Below are positions 1 to 7,108 of a stretch of DNA of 7,124 bases, piece by piece. Origin of the DNA: Halanaerobiales bacterium (GTDB lineage Bacteria > Bacillota > Halanaerobiia > Halanaerobiales > JADQBU01); contig JADQBU010000437.1 of assembly GCA_016278435.1 (NCBI GenBank), positions 1-7,124 on the forward strand, given 5' to 3'. Under the pieces are notes generated by a model that ran no database searches, was not told where the DNA came from, and saw nothing but the letters and a program-made list of their open reading frames with translations. Both the position numbers and the translations under genes were made by a program. How positions within the stretch are numbered: the stretch's first letter is position 1; each line of letters starts with the position of its first letter.

Positions 1-324
1 AGTTCTACCGATAGTATCTATAGCCTGATTGGGGTTATCTATAGCCGGAAGTTCTACTATGATACGGTCACTTCCCTCTCTCTGGATAACAGGTTCAGAT
101 AATCCCATAGAATTTACCCGGCGTTCAATAACATTCAAGATACCGGTCATAACCTGATTATTTATTTCTCGTTCTTCTGTAGGTTGGGCCTGTAATACTA
201 TATGAGACCCGCCCTGAAGATCTAAACCCAGGTTAATATTATAAAAATTGTAGAGAAATAATGCAAAAGCAATAATAATTACTATAAAACTTAATTTAAG
301 AAATCTCTTTCTTCTATATCTCAT
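1..324 (-). CDS. secD: SecD, protein translocase subunit (N-terminal part, cut by window edge)
   Basis: Only the first 108 residues are present and the frame is open to base 1. SecD works with SecF in the cytoplasmic membrane, where it uses the proton motive force to help preproteins through SecYEG. The sequence shows a basic N-terminus (MRYRRKR), one membrane segment at about residues 9-25, then the hallmark NLGLDLQGGSHIVLQA stretch (31-46) and the ERRVNSMGLSEP and DRIIVELPAI motifs of the first periplasmic-type domain. The ATG start has an AGGAGG site (336-341) 11 bases upstream. It follows lepB by 24 bp with no terminator between, so it is probably co-transcribed with yajC and lepB. secF would be expected beyond the left edge. 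The family assignment is very secure. Confidence 0.96.
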   Translation of the reverse strand, partial: MRYRRKRFLKLSFIVIIIAFALFLYNFYNINLGLDLQGGSHIVLQAQPTEEREINNQVMTGILNVIERRVNSMGLSEPVIQREGSDRIIVELPAIDNPNQAIDTIGRT

Positions 325-348
325 ATTAACCAAATCCTCCTAATACTA

Positions 349-897
349 TTATTTCCCGGGTAAGTCTTCATAATTATGGTGACTTATTATTCTCATCTTT
401 GTAATGGGCCAGTAAACCCAGAAGGCTTTACCGGAAATCGAATCATAATTAACATAGCCAACTATACCCGGAAATCTACTGTCAGCGCTGTGATTCCTGT
501 TATCGCCCATGACAAATACAGATTTCTCTGGTACCTGGTAGGGGCCAAAATTACCGAGCATCTTTTCATTTATATATTCTTCCTCCAGGGGTTCGCCGTT
601 TAAATAAGTTTTCCCATCCCTTATATAGATAGTATCCCCCGGTAAACCAATAACTCTTTTAATATATTTTTTATCAGGAGCCCCACTGGGTGTGAAGACA
701 ATAATATCACCCCTCTGGGGTTCTTTAAATCTATAGATGAATTTATTTACAAATAGCCTTTCTCCATCATGTAGGGTTGGCTCCATTGACTGCCCGTCAA
801 CTACAAAGGACTGGGCAATAAAAGTTATAATAAAAAAGGCTAAAACAGCTGCAATAACTAGTGATTGAATGAATTCCTTAACATCTCCACGACTCAC
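349..897 (-). CDS. lepB: Signal peptidase I (type I leader peptidase)
   Basis: This 182-residue membrane serine protease removes signal peptides from proteins exported by Sec or Tat. One N-terminal membrane segment spans about residues 12-31. The catalytic serine is S37 in DGQSMEP, and the general-base lysine is K80 in YIKRVIGLPGD. The conserved GDNRNHSADSR box lies at 131-141. The single anchor and short length match Gram-positive SipS-type enzymes rather than the two-anchor E. coli form. The start is GTG, supported by a GGGAGG site 8 bases upstream; no better ATG exists ahead of the membrane segment. It lies between yajC and secD, 30 bp after yajC and 24 bp before secD, so the whole group looks like a protein-export transcription unit. 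That position is less usual than the common yajC-secD-secF order. Confidence 0.96.
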   Translation of the reverse strand: MSRGDVKEFIQSLVIAAVLAFFIITFIAQSFVVDGQSMEPTLHDGERLFVNKFIYRFKEPQRGDIIVFTPSGAPDKKYIKRVIGLPGDTIYIRDGKTYLNGEPLEEEYINEKMLGNFGPYQVPEKSVFVMGDNRNHSADSRFPGIVGYVNYDSISGKAFWVYWPITKMRIISHHNYEDLPGK

Positions 898-905
898 AGT
901 TTCTG

Positions 906-911
906 CCTCCC
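906..911 (-). promoter_or_regulatory. Ribosome binding site supporting the GTG start of lepB
   Basis: The minus strand reads GGGAGG, 8 bases before GTG at 897-895. This is a good Shine-Dalgarno match at normal spacing and fixes the non-ATG start of the signal peptidase. Confidence 0.75.
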
Positions 912-927
912 ATTTTGAAACAATATT

Positions 928-1224
928 TTATTTATTATCCTCTCCATTTTCTTTATTCTCTTCTTCAGAATCATCTAACTGACCGATGGCACTTCTGACA
1001 ACATCGATATCAACGTTAGATGAGATTCTCAATCTAATTTGATCATCCTTAATTTTGATTATTTTGCCTTTAATTCCACCTACTGTGACAATCTTATCTC
1101 CAACCTCCAGACTTTTAAGCATCTGTTGGCGTTCTTTCTGCTGATTCCTTTGAGGTCTTATAAGAAAAAACCAGAATACACCAAAGATTAATATCCATGG
1201 TAATATAACATATAAGTTTTGCAT
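928..1224 (-). CDS. yajC: YajC, preprotein translocase accessory subunit
   Basis: This 98-residue protein has one N-terminal membrane helix at about residues 6-22, followed directly by the family signature FLIRPQRNQQKERQQM. A small cytosolic domain follows, with the typical VGDKIVTVGGIKGKI segment and an acidic, low-complexity tail. YajC associates with SecDF and the SecYEG translocon; its exact role is modest and it is usually dispensable. The ATG start has AGGAGG 6 bases upstream. It is the first gene after a near-consensus promoter at 1307-1335, which suggests that yajC-lepB-secD can be transcribed independently of tgt. Length and motifs are typical for the family. Confidence 0.95.
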   Translation of the reverse strand: MQNLYVILPWILIFGVFWFFLIRPQRNQQKERQQMLKSLEVGDKIVTVGGIKGKIIKIKDDQIRLRISSNVDIDVVRSAIGQLDDSEEENKENGEDNK

Positions 1225-1262
1225 GATGATCCTCCTTTTTAATTTTAAAAACTCAAATTTTA

Positions 1263-1288
1263 ACCACTGTTATTTATTCAACAATGGT
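1263..1288 (-). promoter_or_regulatory. Leader hairpin upstream of yajC
   Basis: On the minus strand ACCATTGTT, an 8-base loop, then AACAGTGGT form a 9-bp stem with one G·U pair. It sits just downstream of the predicted transcription start and about 40 bases ahead of the yajC start codon. No T-run follows directly, so it is not a convincing terminator. It could be a leader structure or an operator-like dyad. Function is unknown. Confidence 0.4.
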
Positions 1289-1306
1289 ATCAATATTCCT
1301 GCATCT

Positions 1307-2456
<1,150 letters not shown>

Positions 2457-2483
2457 TCACTCCATTTGTTGTGTACCAATTTA

Positions 2484-2512
2484 TTTATACAGCATTTTCC
2501 GACCCACGCCAA
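2484..2512 (-). promoter_or_regulatory. Candidate promoter for tgt
   Basis: The minus strand reads TTGGCG (2512-2507), 17 bases, then TATAAA (2489-2484), about 37 bases before the tgt ATG. The -10 box and spacing are good but the -35 box is only partial. It makes sense in context, since the 208-bp element separates tgt from queA and may interrupt read-through. Apart from this and a G-rich minus-strand stretch, nothing else is recognisable between 2448 and 2553. Confidence 0.45.
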
Positions 2513-2553
2513 CCCAGAACATCTCATCAACGCACCAACCCTCAATTACTTAC

Positions 2554-2761
2554 TTTATGTAAAAAGTTTTTACGAGTGAATGTTAGATTTTTTTGATTAT
2601 GAGTCTTTATGAAATGAGCGAAGAATTTAGGTTAAATCACACGATGTGATTTACTGATTCAACTCAGGACGAGTTATTAATCAGGAAACCTTAATTCTGA
2701 GCGAATAAATACTAGACGAATCAAAAAAATCTCAATGAACGAGTATAACTTTTTACATAAA
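2554..2761 (+). repeat. 208-bp structured inverted-repeat element (possible MITE or structured RNA)
   Basis: The ends are perfect 15-bp inverted repeats: TTTATGTAAAAAGTT (2554-2568) and its complement (2747-2761). A second perfect 14-bp arm pair is 2585-2598 with 2719-2732. A third, 11 of 12 bp, is 2622-2633 with 2687-2698. The centre holds two hairpins: 2633-2641 with 2645-2653 (perfect 9 bp, CGA loop) and 2654-2659 with 2679-2684, extended by 2661-2665 with 2671-2675. The unpaired stretches between arms align into tandem G·A pairs on the plus strand, hence the strand given here. No open reading frame is carried. The element ends one base from the queA stop codon, so it does not damage queA. 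Its copy number in the genome cannot be judged from one window. It is not a simple terminator, because no T-run follows the closing stem. Confidence 0.8.
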
Positions 2762-2762
2762 T

Positions 2763-3788
2763 TCAGTATATATACATAGCATCTCCCAGACTAAAAAATC
2801 GATACCCTTTCTCCACAGCTACTTGATAAGCCTTCATTATCTTTTCTTTTCCTGCAAAAGCACTGATCATCATAATCAAGGTCGACTTTGGCAGGTGAAA
2901 ATTTGTAATCAAGGCATCAATAATCTTGAATTCATAATCAGGATAGATGAAAATATCAGTCCAACCCCGGGAGGCCTCTATCTTATTTCTATCAGTTGCA
3001 GCGGACTCCAGAGTTCTGGTTACAGTGGTACCGATGGCAATAACCCTCTTACCAGCCTTTTTGGTATCCTTAATCATTTCTGCCACCTCAGGAGCTATCT
3101 CGTAATACTCTGCATGCATCTCATGTTCTTCAATATCCTCAGTATGTACTGGTCTGAAGGTTCCAAGCCCAACATGAAGGGTAACACTGGCAATCTTAAT
3201 TCCCTTTTCTTTTATTGCATTTAATAATTCAGGGGTAAAATGAAGACCGGCAGTTGGAGCAGCAGCTGAGCCCTTCTTACTGGCATAAACTGTCTGATAT
3301 CTTTCCGGTTCCTCCAGTTTCCTGTTTATATATGGAGGTAGAGGCATCTCGCCCAGTTCCTGCAGTATTTCTTCAAAATTACCATCATACTTAAATTCAA
3401 CTATCCTACCTCCAAAATCAGTATAATCAATAATTTCGGCAGTTAATTTACCAGCACCAAATTTAACTATATTACCCTTTTTAACCCTTTTCCCCGGCCG
3501 GACCAGCACCTCCCAGATATCTTCCTCTCTTTCATGTAAGAGTAAGAACTCAATTTCAGTACCGGCAGGAACCTTCTCACCATATAATCTGGCCGGTATA
3601 ACCCGGGAATTATTCCTTATCAAAAGATCACCTGGTTCCAGAAACTCGATAATCTCCTTAAAAATTGCTTCCTTTATTTCACCAGTCTCCTTATTTAAAC
3701 ACATCAACCTTGATTCATCCCTTACAGGGGCTGGTTTCTGAGCTATTAGTTCTTCTGGTAGTTCATAATCAAATTCCTCTACTTTCAT
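2763..3788 (-). CDS. queA: S-adenosylmethionine:tRNA ribosyltransferase-isomerase
   Basis: QueA transfers and isomerises the ribosyl group of SAM onto preQ1-34 in tRNA, giving epoxyqueuosine; it acts after Tgt. The 341-residue protein begins with the classic [17 protein letters not shown] and carries [11 protein letters not shown] (about 58-68), [10 protein letters not shown] (145-154), [16 protein letters not shown] (174-189), [10 protein letters not shown] (205-214) and [20 protein letters not shown] (294-313), ending in [11 protein letters not shown]. An in-frame TTG 48 bases upstream would add 16 residues that do not belong to the family. The ATG at 3788 has a perfect AGGAGG 6 bases ahead and is preferred. 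It follows ruvB by 69 bp. The stop codon is one base from the large inverted-repeat element. The enzyme looks intact. Confidence 0.97.
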   Translation of the reverse strand: MKVEEFDYELPEELIAQKPAPVRDESRLMCLNKETGEIKEAIFKEIIEFLEPGDLLIRNNSRVIPARLYGEKVPAGTEIEFLLLHEREEDIWEVLVRPGKRVKKGNIVKFGAGKLTAEIIDYTDFGGRIVEFKYDGNFEEILQELGEMPLPPYINRKLEEPERYQTVYASKKGSAAAPTAGLHFTPELLNAIKEKGIKIASVTLHVGLGTFRPVHTEDIEEHEMHAEYYEIAPEVAEMIKDTKKAGKRVIAIGTTVTRTLESAATDRNKIEASRGWTDIFIYPDYEFKIIDALITNFHLPKSTLIMMISAFAGKEKIMKAYQVAVEKGYRFFSLGDAMYIY

Positions 3789-3794
3789 CCTGAA

Positions 3795-3800
3795 CCTCCT
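3795..3800 (-). promoter_or_regulatory. Ribosome binding site that fixes the queA start
   Basis: AGGAGG on the minus strand lies 6 bases before the ATG at 3788-3786. This supports the internal ATG over the upstream in-frame TTG at 3836, which begins a non-conserved extension. Confidence 0.85.
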
Positions 3801-3857
3801 GTAGAAACTTTTAATCAAATAAACCTCTCTATTCAAATCATCGGAGTTTTCTTGAGA

Positions 3858-4880
3858 TTAATCAAATAGATTCTCCCTGTTTTTATTTTTATGTTTAATA
3901 CCTAAATGACTGTAAGCACTCAGGGTTGCAACCCTACCGCGGGGAGTCCTATCAATAAATCCTATCTGCAGCAAATATGGTTCATATACATCTTCTATCG
4001 TTTCTGTCTCTTCACTGATCGAGGCCGCCATAGTATTTAAGCCGACAGGCCCTCCATCAAATTTGGTAATAATGGTCTTTAACAGTTTATGGTCGATCCG
4101 GTCCAGACCAAGTTCATCTATTTCCAGCAGTTTAAGAGCCTTATCAACGACTTCAGGTGAAATTATCCCATCAGCCTTAACCTGGGCATAGTCCCTGACC
4201 CTTTTAAGTAGTCTGTTACTGATCCGGGGGGTACCCCTCGATCTTCTGGCTATTTCCAGAGCACCTTTATCATGAATTTCTATTTCCAGTATCCGGGCAG
4301 ACCTTTTTATTATCCGGGCCAGTTCCTTTTCGTTATAGAATTCAAGCCTGTTAATCACCCCGAAACGGTCTCTTAATGGTGAACTAATCAAACCCGCCCT
4401 GGTGGTAGCTCCTACCATAGTAAAAGGTGATAAATCAAGTCTTACAGAACGGGCACCCGGACCTTTACCGATAATAATATCAAGGCAGTAATCTTCAAGA
4501 GCAGGATATAAAACCTCTTCTACCATCTTATTCAGACGGTGGATTTCATCGATAAAAAGAACATCATTTTCCTCCAGATTTGTCAGAATTGAAGCCAGGT
4601 CACCCGGTCTTTCAATTGCTGGTCCCGAAGTAGTGTGAATATGAACATCCAGTTCATTAGCAATAATATTGGCCAGAGTTGTTTTACCAAGCCCTGGAGG
4701 ACCGTACAGTAAAACATGGTCCAGAGCATCACCCCTGTTCCGGGCTGCCTGGATAAATATATCCAGTTTCTTTTTTATCTTATCCTGTCCAATGTAGTAT
4801 TTTAAGCGCCTGGGCCGTAAACTCCTATCAAGGGGAAAATCGTCCTCTCTCTGTTCAGGTGATATTATTCTTTCATCCAT
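3858..4880 (-). CDS. ruvB: Holliday junction branch migration ATPase RuvB
   Basis: RuvB is the hexameric AAA+ motor that, loaded by RuvA, pulls DNA through Holliday junctions during recombinational repair. The 340-residue protein shows Walker A GPPGLGKT (60-67), Walker B VLFIDEIH (107-114), sensor-1 GATTR (157-161), the arginine-finger region SPLRDRFG (167-174) and a C-terminal winged helix with [10 protein letters not shown]. The N-terminal [12 protein letters not shown] motif is also typical. Its ATG shares one base with the ruvA TAA stop (TAATG), a sign of translational coupling, and a GGGAG site lies 8 bases upstream. Length and all motifs are normal. Confidence 0.98.
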   Translation of the reverse strand: MDERIISPEQREDDFPLDRSLRPRRLKYYIGQDKIKKKLDIFIQAARNRGDALDHVLLYGPPGLGKTTLANIIANELDVHIHTTSGPAIERPGDLASILTNLEENDVLFIDEIHRLNKMVEEVLYPALEDYCLDIIIGKGPGARSVRLDLSPFTMVGATTRAGLISSPLRDRFGVINRLEFYNEKELARIIKRSARILEIEIHDKGALEIARRSRGTPRISNRLLKRVRDYAQVKADGIISPEVVDKALKLLEIDELGLDRIDHKLLKTIITKFDGGPVGLNTMAASISEETETIEDVYEPYLLQIGFIDRTPRGRVATLSAYSHLGIKHKNKNRENLFD

Positions 4881-5467
4881 TATGATTTCTCCCTTCCCAG
4901 ATAACCCAGTACCTTTTTGATCTTATCCTCCAGCCTGTCTTCTTCTTTTAGCTTAACATCATCCAGGGCACCACTTATTTCGCGGCTGGAGTAACCCAGT
5001 CCCTGTAGGGCCTCATAAAGTTCATCTGTATCCTGAATCTTACGGCCAGTAACCTCTATTTCCCGCCCCAGGTTCTCGACCTTACTCTTTAATTCCAGTA
5101 TTAATCTCTGGGCAGTCTTTTTGCCAATTCCAGAAACTTCTTTTAAAACCTGTATGTTTTCTTCCAGAATTGCCTTAATAAATTCATTATAAGAAAGGGT
5201 AGATAAAATACTGGAAGCAGCGGCGGGACCTATCCGGGAGACAGAAAGTAATACCTTAAATAGTTCTCTTTCTTCCATGGTCTTAAATCCATAAAGTTTA
5301 AGTGTATCTTCTCTTACATAAGTATATATATAAAGTCCAATCTTCTCGCCCACAGCAGGAATATTTAAAAAATCCGTCACCTCTACCAGATAGCCTACCC
5401 CACCTGTATCAATAATTATCTTATTCTCTGATCTCCAGCTTAATTTCCCCTCTATACTACCTATCAA
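4880..5467 (-). CDS. ruvA: Holliday junction-binding protein RuvA
   Basis: RuvA tetramers hold the Holliday junction in a square-planar form and recruit RuvB and RuvC. With the start chosen here the protein has 195 residues, close to the usual 200. It has an N-terminal OB-fold domain (about 1-63, beginning MIGSIEGKL, with [11 protein letters not shown]), two helix-hairpin-helix motifs ([10 protein letters not shown] about 76-85, [10 protein letters not shown] about 111-120), a charged linker, and a C-terminal RuvB-binding domain (about 148-195, with [11 protein letters not shown]). The start is taken as TTG at 5467-5465, because this gives the family N-terminus, has a G-rich site 7 bases upstream, and overlaps the ruvC TGA as TTGA. 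A GTG 15 bases upstream would add five atypical residues (MGGYY) and leave its AGGAG only 2 bases away. Confidence 0.96.
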   Translation of the reverse strand: MIGSIEGKLSWRSENKIIIDTGGVGYLVEVTDFLNIPAVGEKIGLYIYTYVREDTLKLYGFKTMEERELFKVLLSVSRIGPAAASSILSTLSYNEFIKAILEENIQVLKEVSGIGKKTAQRLILELKSKVENLGREIEVTGRKIQDTDELYEALQGLGYSSREISGALDDVKLKEEDRLEDKIKKVLGYLGREKS

Positions 5468-5961
5468 ATAATATCCCCCCACTTCTCCTGAGCTTTATAC
5501 CTGTGTGCATGGCATATCGACACCGCCAGAGCATCAGCAGCATCATCCGGTCTGGGAATTTCTTTCAGTTTTAAAAGCGCTTTTACCATCTGCTGTACCT
5601 GACTTTTTCGGGCTCTGCCGTAGCCCACTACTGCCTGTTTTACCTGTAAGGGAGTATATTCAGCAACCTTAAGTCCAGACTGGGAACCAGCCAGCAGAAT
5701 AACACCCCGGGCCTGTCCCACGAGAATGGCAGTTTTAACATTCTTATTAAAAAATAGCTCCTCTACGGCCATCTGGTCCGGTTTATAACTCTTTATGACC
5801 TCCTCTAATCGTAAATGAATCTTCTCCAGTCTTTTTATATTGGGTAAATCTGGGGAGGTTATAATTGTATTATAATCATGACAGATAATCTTATTCCCAT
5901 CCTTTTCTACCAGTGCATAACCCACTGTTGCCAGACCTGGATCCACTCCAAGAATAAGCAA
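5464..5961 (-). CDS. ruvC: Holliday junction resolvase RuvC
   Basis: RuvC is a dimeric RNase H-fold endonuclease that cuts Holliday junctions symmetrically. The 165-residue protein keeps all four metal-binding acids: D7 in LGVDPG, E67 in AVEELFF, and D140 and D143 in PDDAADALAV. QARGVILL and the TPLQVKQAVVGYGRARKSQV stretch are family hallmarks. The start is TTG, supported by GAGGTGA four bases upstream and by the fact that the conserved strand begins right there. Its stop codon overlaps the ruvA start. Bacilli such as B. subtilis lack RuvC at the equivalent locus and use RecU, so its presence favours a clostridial-type lineage. Confidence 0.97.
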   Translation of the reverse strand: MLILGVDPGLATVGYALVEKDGNKIICHDYNTIITSPDLPNIKRLEKIHLRLEEVIKSYKPDQMAVEELFFNKNVKTAILVGQARGVILLAGSQSGLKVAEYTPLQVKQAVVGYGRARKSQVQQMVKALLKLKEIPRPDDAADALAVSICHAHRYKAQEKWGDII

Positions 5962-5965
5962 AGAA

Positions 5966-5972
5966 TCACCTC
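5966..5972 (-). promoter_or_regulatory. Ribosome binding site supporting the TTG start of ruvC
   Basis: The minus strand reads GAGGTGA, a seven-base match to the 16S anti-Shine-Dalgarno core, four bases before TTG. No ATG or GTG in frame is better placed. Confidence 0.75.
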
Positions 5973-6020
5973 ACATATAAGAATTAATTAAATAAAACAT
6001 AAGTCATTTAAAATATAAAA

Positions 6021-6064
6021 TTAATAAAATTTAAACCGGCCCTGATAGATCAGAAAAAGCCGGT
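6021..6064 (-). terminator. Probable intrinsic terminator after the BofC-like gene
   Basis: On the minus strand ACCGGC (6064-6059) pairs with GCCGGT (6040-6035), and the interior holds a smaller CTGA/TCAG hairpin. An interrupted T-rich tract (TTAAATTTTATT) follows. It begins ten bases after the TGA of the upstream gene. The T-run is imperfect, so termination may be partial. The AT-rich 60 bases between it and ruvC may hold the ruvC promoter, but I could not pick out convincing hexamers. Confidence 0.55.
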
Positions 6065-6073
6065 AAAGTTCAT

Positions 6074-6736
6074 TCAGTCCTGATTTAAACTTGCTAATCC
6101 CTCTAAAATTGTTAATAACTCCTCTCTGGAATTAATCTCTATACCCTCCTGCAGAGATTTTCTTTCTTTTTCCGGTAGATTATCAACCAGGATACTTGTC
6201 TTTTGTTTTAATACACCACTACCTTTTTTGCCATAAAAAATTGCTACTTGTCCATCTTTAATTCCCAGGTACTGTTTTTCTTTATCTTCTGGTGATAACC
6301 CACTCTTGCTTCTGTAAATTACCAGCGCCCGTCCCTGTTCAAATTTCTTAATCGACCATTCATCCAGATATTGTGATAGCTGGTTCAGATTCAAACCCAC
6401 AAATGATGGGGGCATCTCGGTTATCATTTCTGATATTTCCTGACTACCTTCGTAATAAGTTTGTAAAACCAGTGGTGTATCCTCAGTTATATCTCTATGT
6501 AATAAATTTTTAAAATTTAGCTGAAATTTATTGTTATTTGTGTTGCTTTTCTTGATACGTTGGCTTATTGTTTCCAGAGAATTATTGATATCATCTGGTA
6601 AAGCAGATAGTTTAATTCTGGGAGTAAGTGGATAATCCGGTTTTTTCTGAGGATTCTGATTGACCTGTACCCATAAAAATACGGTTATAATTAATACTAC
6701 TCCAACTACCAGATTGACTTTATTAACCTTCAACAT
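6074..6736 (-). CDS. Membrane-anchored BofC C-terminal-domain-like protein
   Basis: This 220-residue protein has a short basic start, one membrane segment at about residues 7-24, a variable polar region (about 28-105), a GLNLNQLSQYLDEW stretch (about 114-127), then a C-terminal domain (about 153-214) with YLGIKDGQVAIFYGK and GIEINSREELLTILEGL. This C-terminal pattern resembles the BofC C-terminal domain. B. subtilis BofC is a forespore protein that restrains SpoIVB in the sigma-K checkpoint, and its gene sits next to ruvA-ruvB-queA-tgt, as here. The similarity and synteny are suggestive, but a sporulation role is not shown and such proteins are widespread in Clostridia. The ATG at 6736 is chosen because AGGAG lies 8 bases upstream; a GTG at 6745 overlaps that AGGAG site. 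It probably forms a separate short transcript, with a terminator on each side. Confidence 0.8.
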   Translation of the reverse strand: MLKVNKVNLVVGVVLIITVFLWVQVNQNPQKKPDYPLTPRIKLSALPDDINNSLETISQRIKKSNTNNNKFQLNFKNLLHRDITEDTPLVLQTYYEGSQEISEMITEMPPSFVGLNLNQLSQYLDEWSIKKFEQGRALVIYRSKSGLSPEDKEKQYLGIKDGQVAIFYGKKGSGVLKQKTSILVDNLPEKERKSLQEGIEINSREELLTILEGLASLNQD

Positions 6737-6744
6737 GATTAACA

Positions 6745-6749
6745 CTCCT
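6745..6749 (-). promoter_or_regulatory. Ribosome binding site that fixes the start of the BofC-like gene
   Basis: AGGAG on the minus strand lies 8 bases before ATG at 6736-6734. The alternative GTG (6745-6743) begins with the last base of this AGGAG site and so cannot use it. Confidence 0.75.
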
Positions 6750-6750
6750 G

Positions 6751-6791
6751 TATAGTTTTTAGTTAGGTTTCCCTGAAAACTAAAAAATATA
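6751..6791 (-). promoter_or_regulatory. Leader hairpin capped by a GAAA tetraloop
   Basis: On the minus strand TATATTTTTTAGTT (6791-6778) pairs with AACTAAAAACTATA (6764-6751), 13 of 14 positions. After a three-base TTC bulge, AGG-GAAA-CCT closes the hairpin. It ends immediately before the AGGAG site of the BofC-like gene, and its 5' arm lies inside the T-tract of the yebC terminator. It may influence translation of the BofC-like gene or protect a processed RNA end. Function is inferred only from position. Confidence 0.5.
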
Positions 6792-6819
6792 CAAAAGACA
6801 CTGAAAAAAATCAGTGTCT
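6782..6819 (-). terminator. Intrinsic terminator of yebC
   Basis: On the minus strand a perfect 9-bp stem, AGACACTGA (6819-6811) with TCAGTGTCT (6804-6796), encloses six T bases and is followed by TTTTGTATATTTTTT. It begins eight bases after the yebC stop codon. This is a typical hairpin-plus-T-run terminator. Confidence 0.75.
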
Positions 6820-6826
6820 CTGGCAG

Positions 6827-7108
6827 TTAATCATCTTCACTAATCTCATCCATGATTGCATCGGGAATATCAAAATTTGCGTATACTTCCTGGATATCAT
6901 CATGATCTTCAAGCGCTTCCATTAATTTCAAAACCCTTTTAGCTGTAGCTCGCTCGAGTTCGACTTCATTACTGGGTACCATCACCAGATCAGCATCAGT
7001 TACACCATACCCCTTTTTTTCCAGAGTATTGCGGGTTGATTCAAAGTCAGCCGGTTGAGTATAGACCGTTACTATCTGATCTTCAACTTCAACATCTTCA
7101 GCTCCAGC
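6827..7108 (-). CDS. yebC: YebC/PmpR-family protein, C-terminal 93 residues (cut at the right end)
   Basis: The visible 93 residues begin AGAEDVEVED and include TVYTQPADFESTRNTLE, DLVMVPSNEVEL and LMEALEDHDDIQEVYANFDIP, followed by an acidic tail. These are hallmark stretches of YebC family domain III. The full proteins are about 240-250 residues, so roughly 60% is missing. The family was long annotated as transcriptional regulators, and more recently some members have been linked to translation through difficult motifs. The frame stays open to the window edge, but the last five codons (7109-7123) come from adapter sequence and should not be counted. yebC next to ruvC/ruvA genes is a common bacterial neighbourhood. 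Confidence 0.93.
   Translation of the reverse strand, partial: AGAEDVEVEDQIVTVYTQPADFESTRNTLEKKGYGVTDADLVMVPSNEVELERATAKRVLKLMEALEDHDDIQEVYANFDIPDAIMDEISEDD

Noticed and set aside
376..603. Plus-strand open frame opposite lepB, and similar ones opposite tgt and queA
   Set aside because: They lie wholly inside well-supported genes, have no ribosome binding sites and no recognisable protein features.
2633..2684. tRNA-like cloverleaf in the centre of the element
   Set aside because: It lacks a T-loop sequence, an anticodon-arm layout and a 7-bp acceptor stem of the right spacing.
2554..2761. The inverted-repeat element as a simple intrinsic terminator or a CRISPR array
   Set aside because: No T-run follows the closing stem on either strand, and there are no regularly spaced direct repeats with unique spacers.
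3789..3836. Upstream TTG start giving queA 16 extra residues
   Set aside because: The extension is not like the QueA family, while the ATG at 3788 has a perfect AGGAGG and the canonical N-terminus.
5468..5482. GTG start for ruvA adding MGGYY
   Set aside because: Its AGGAG is only 2 bases away, and the family begins at the TTG-encoded MIGSI.
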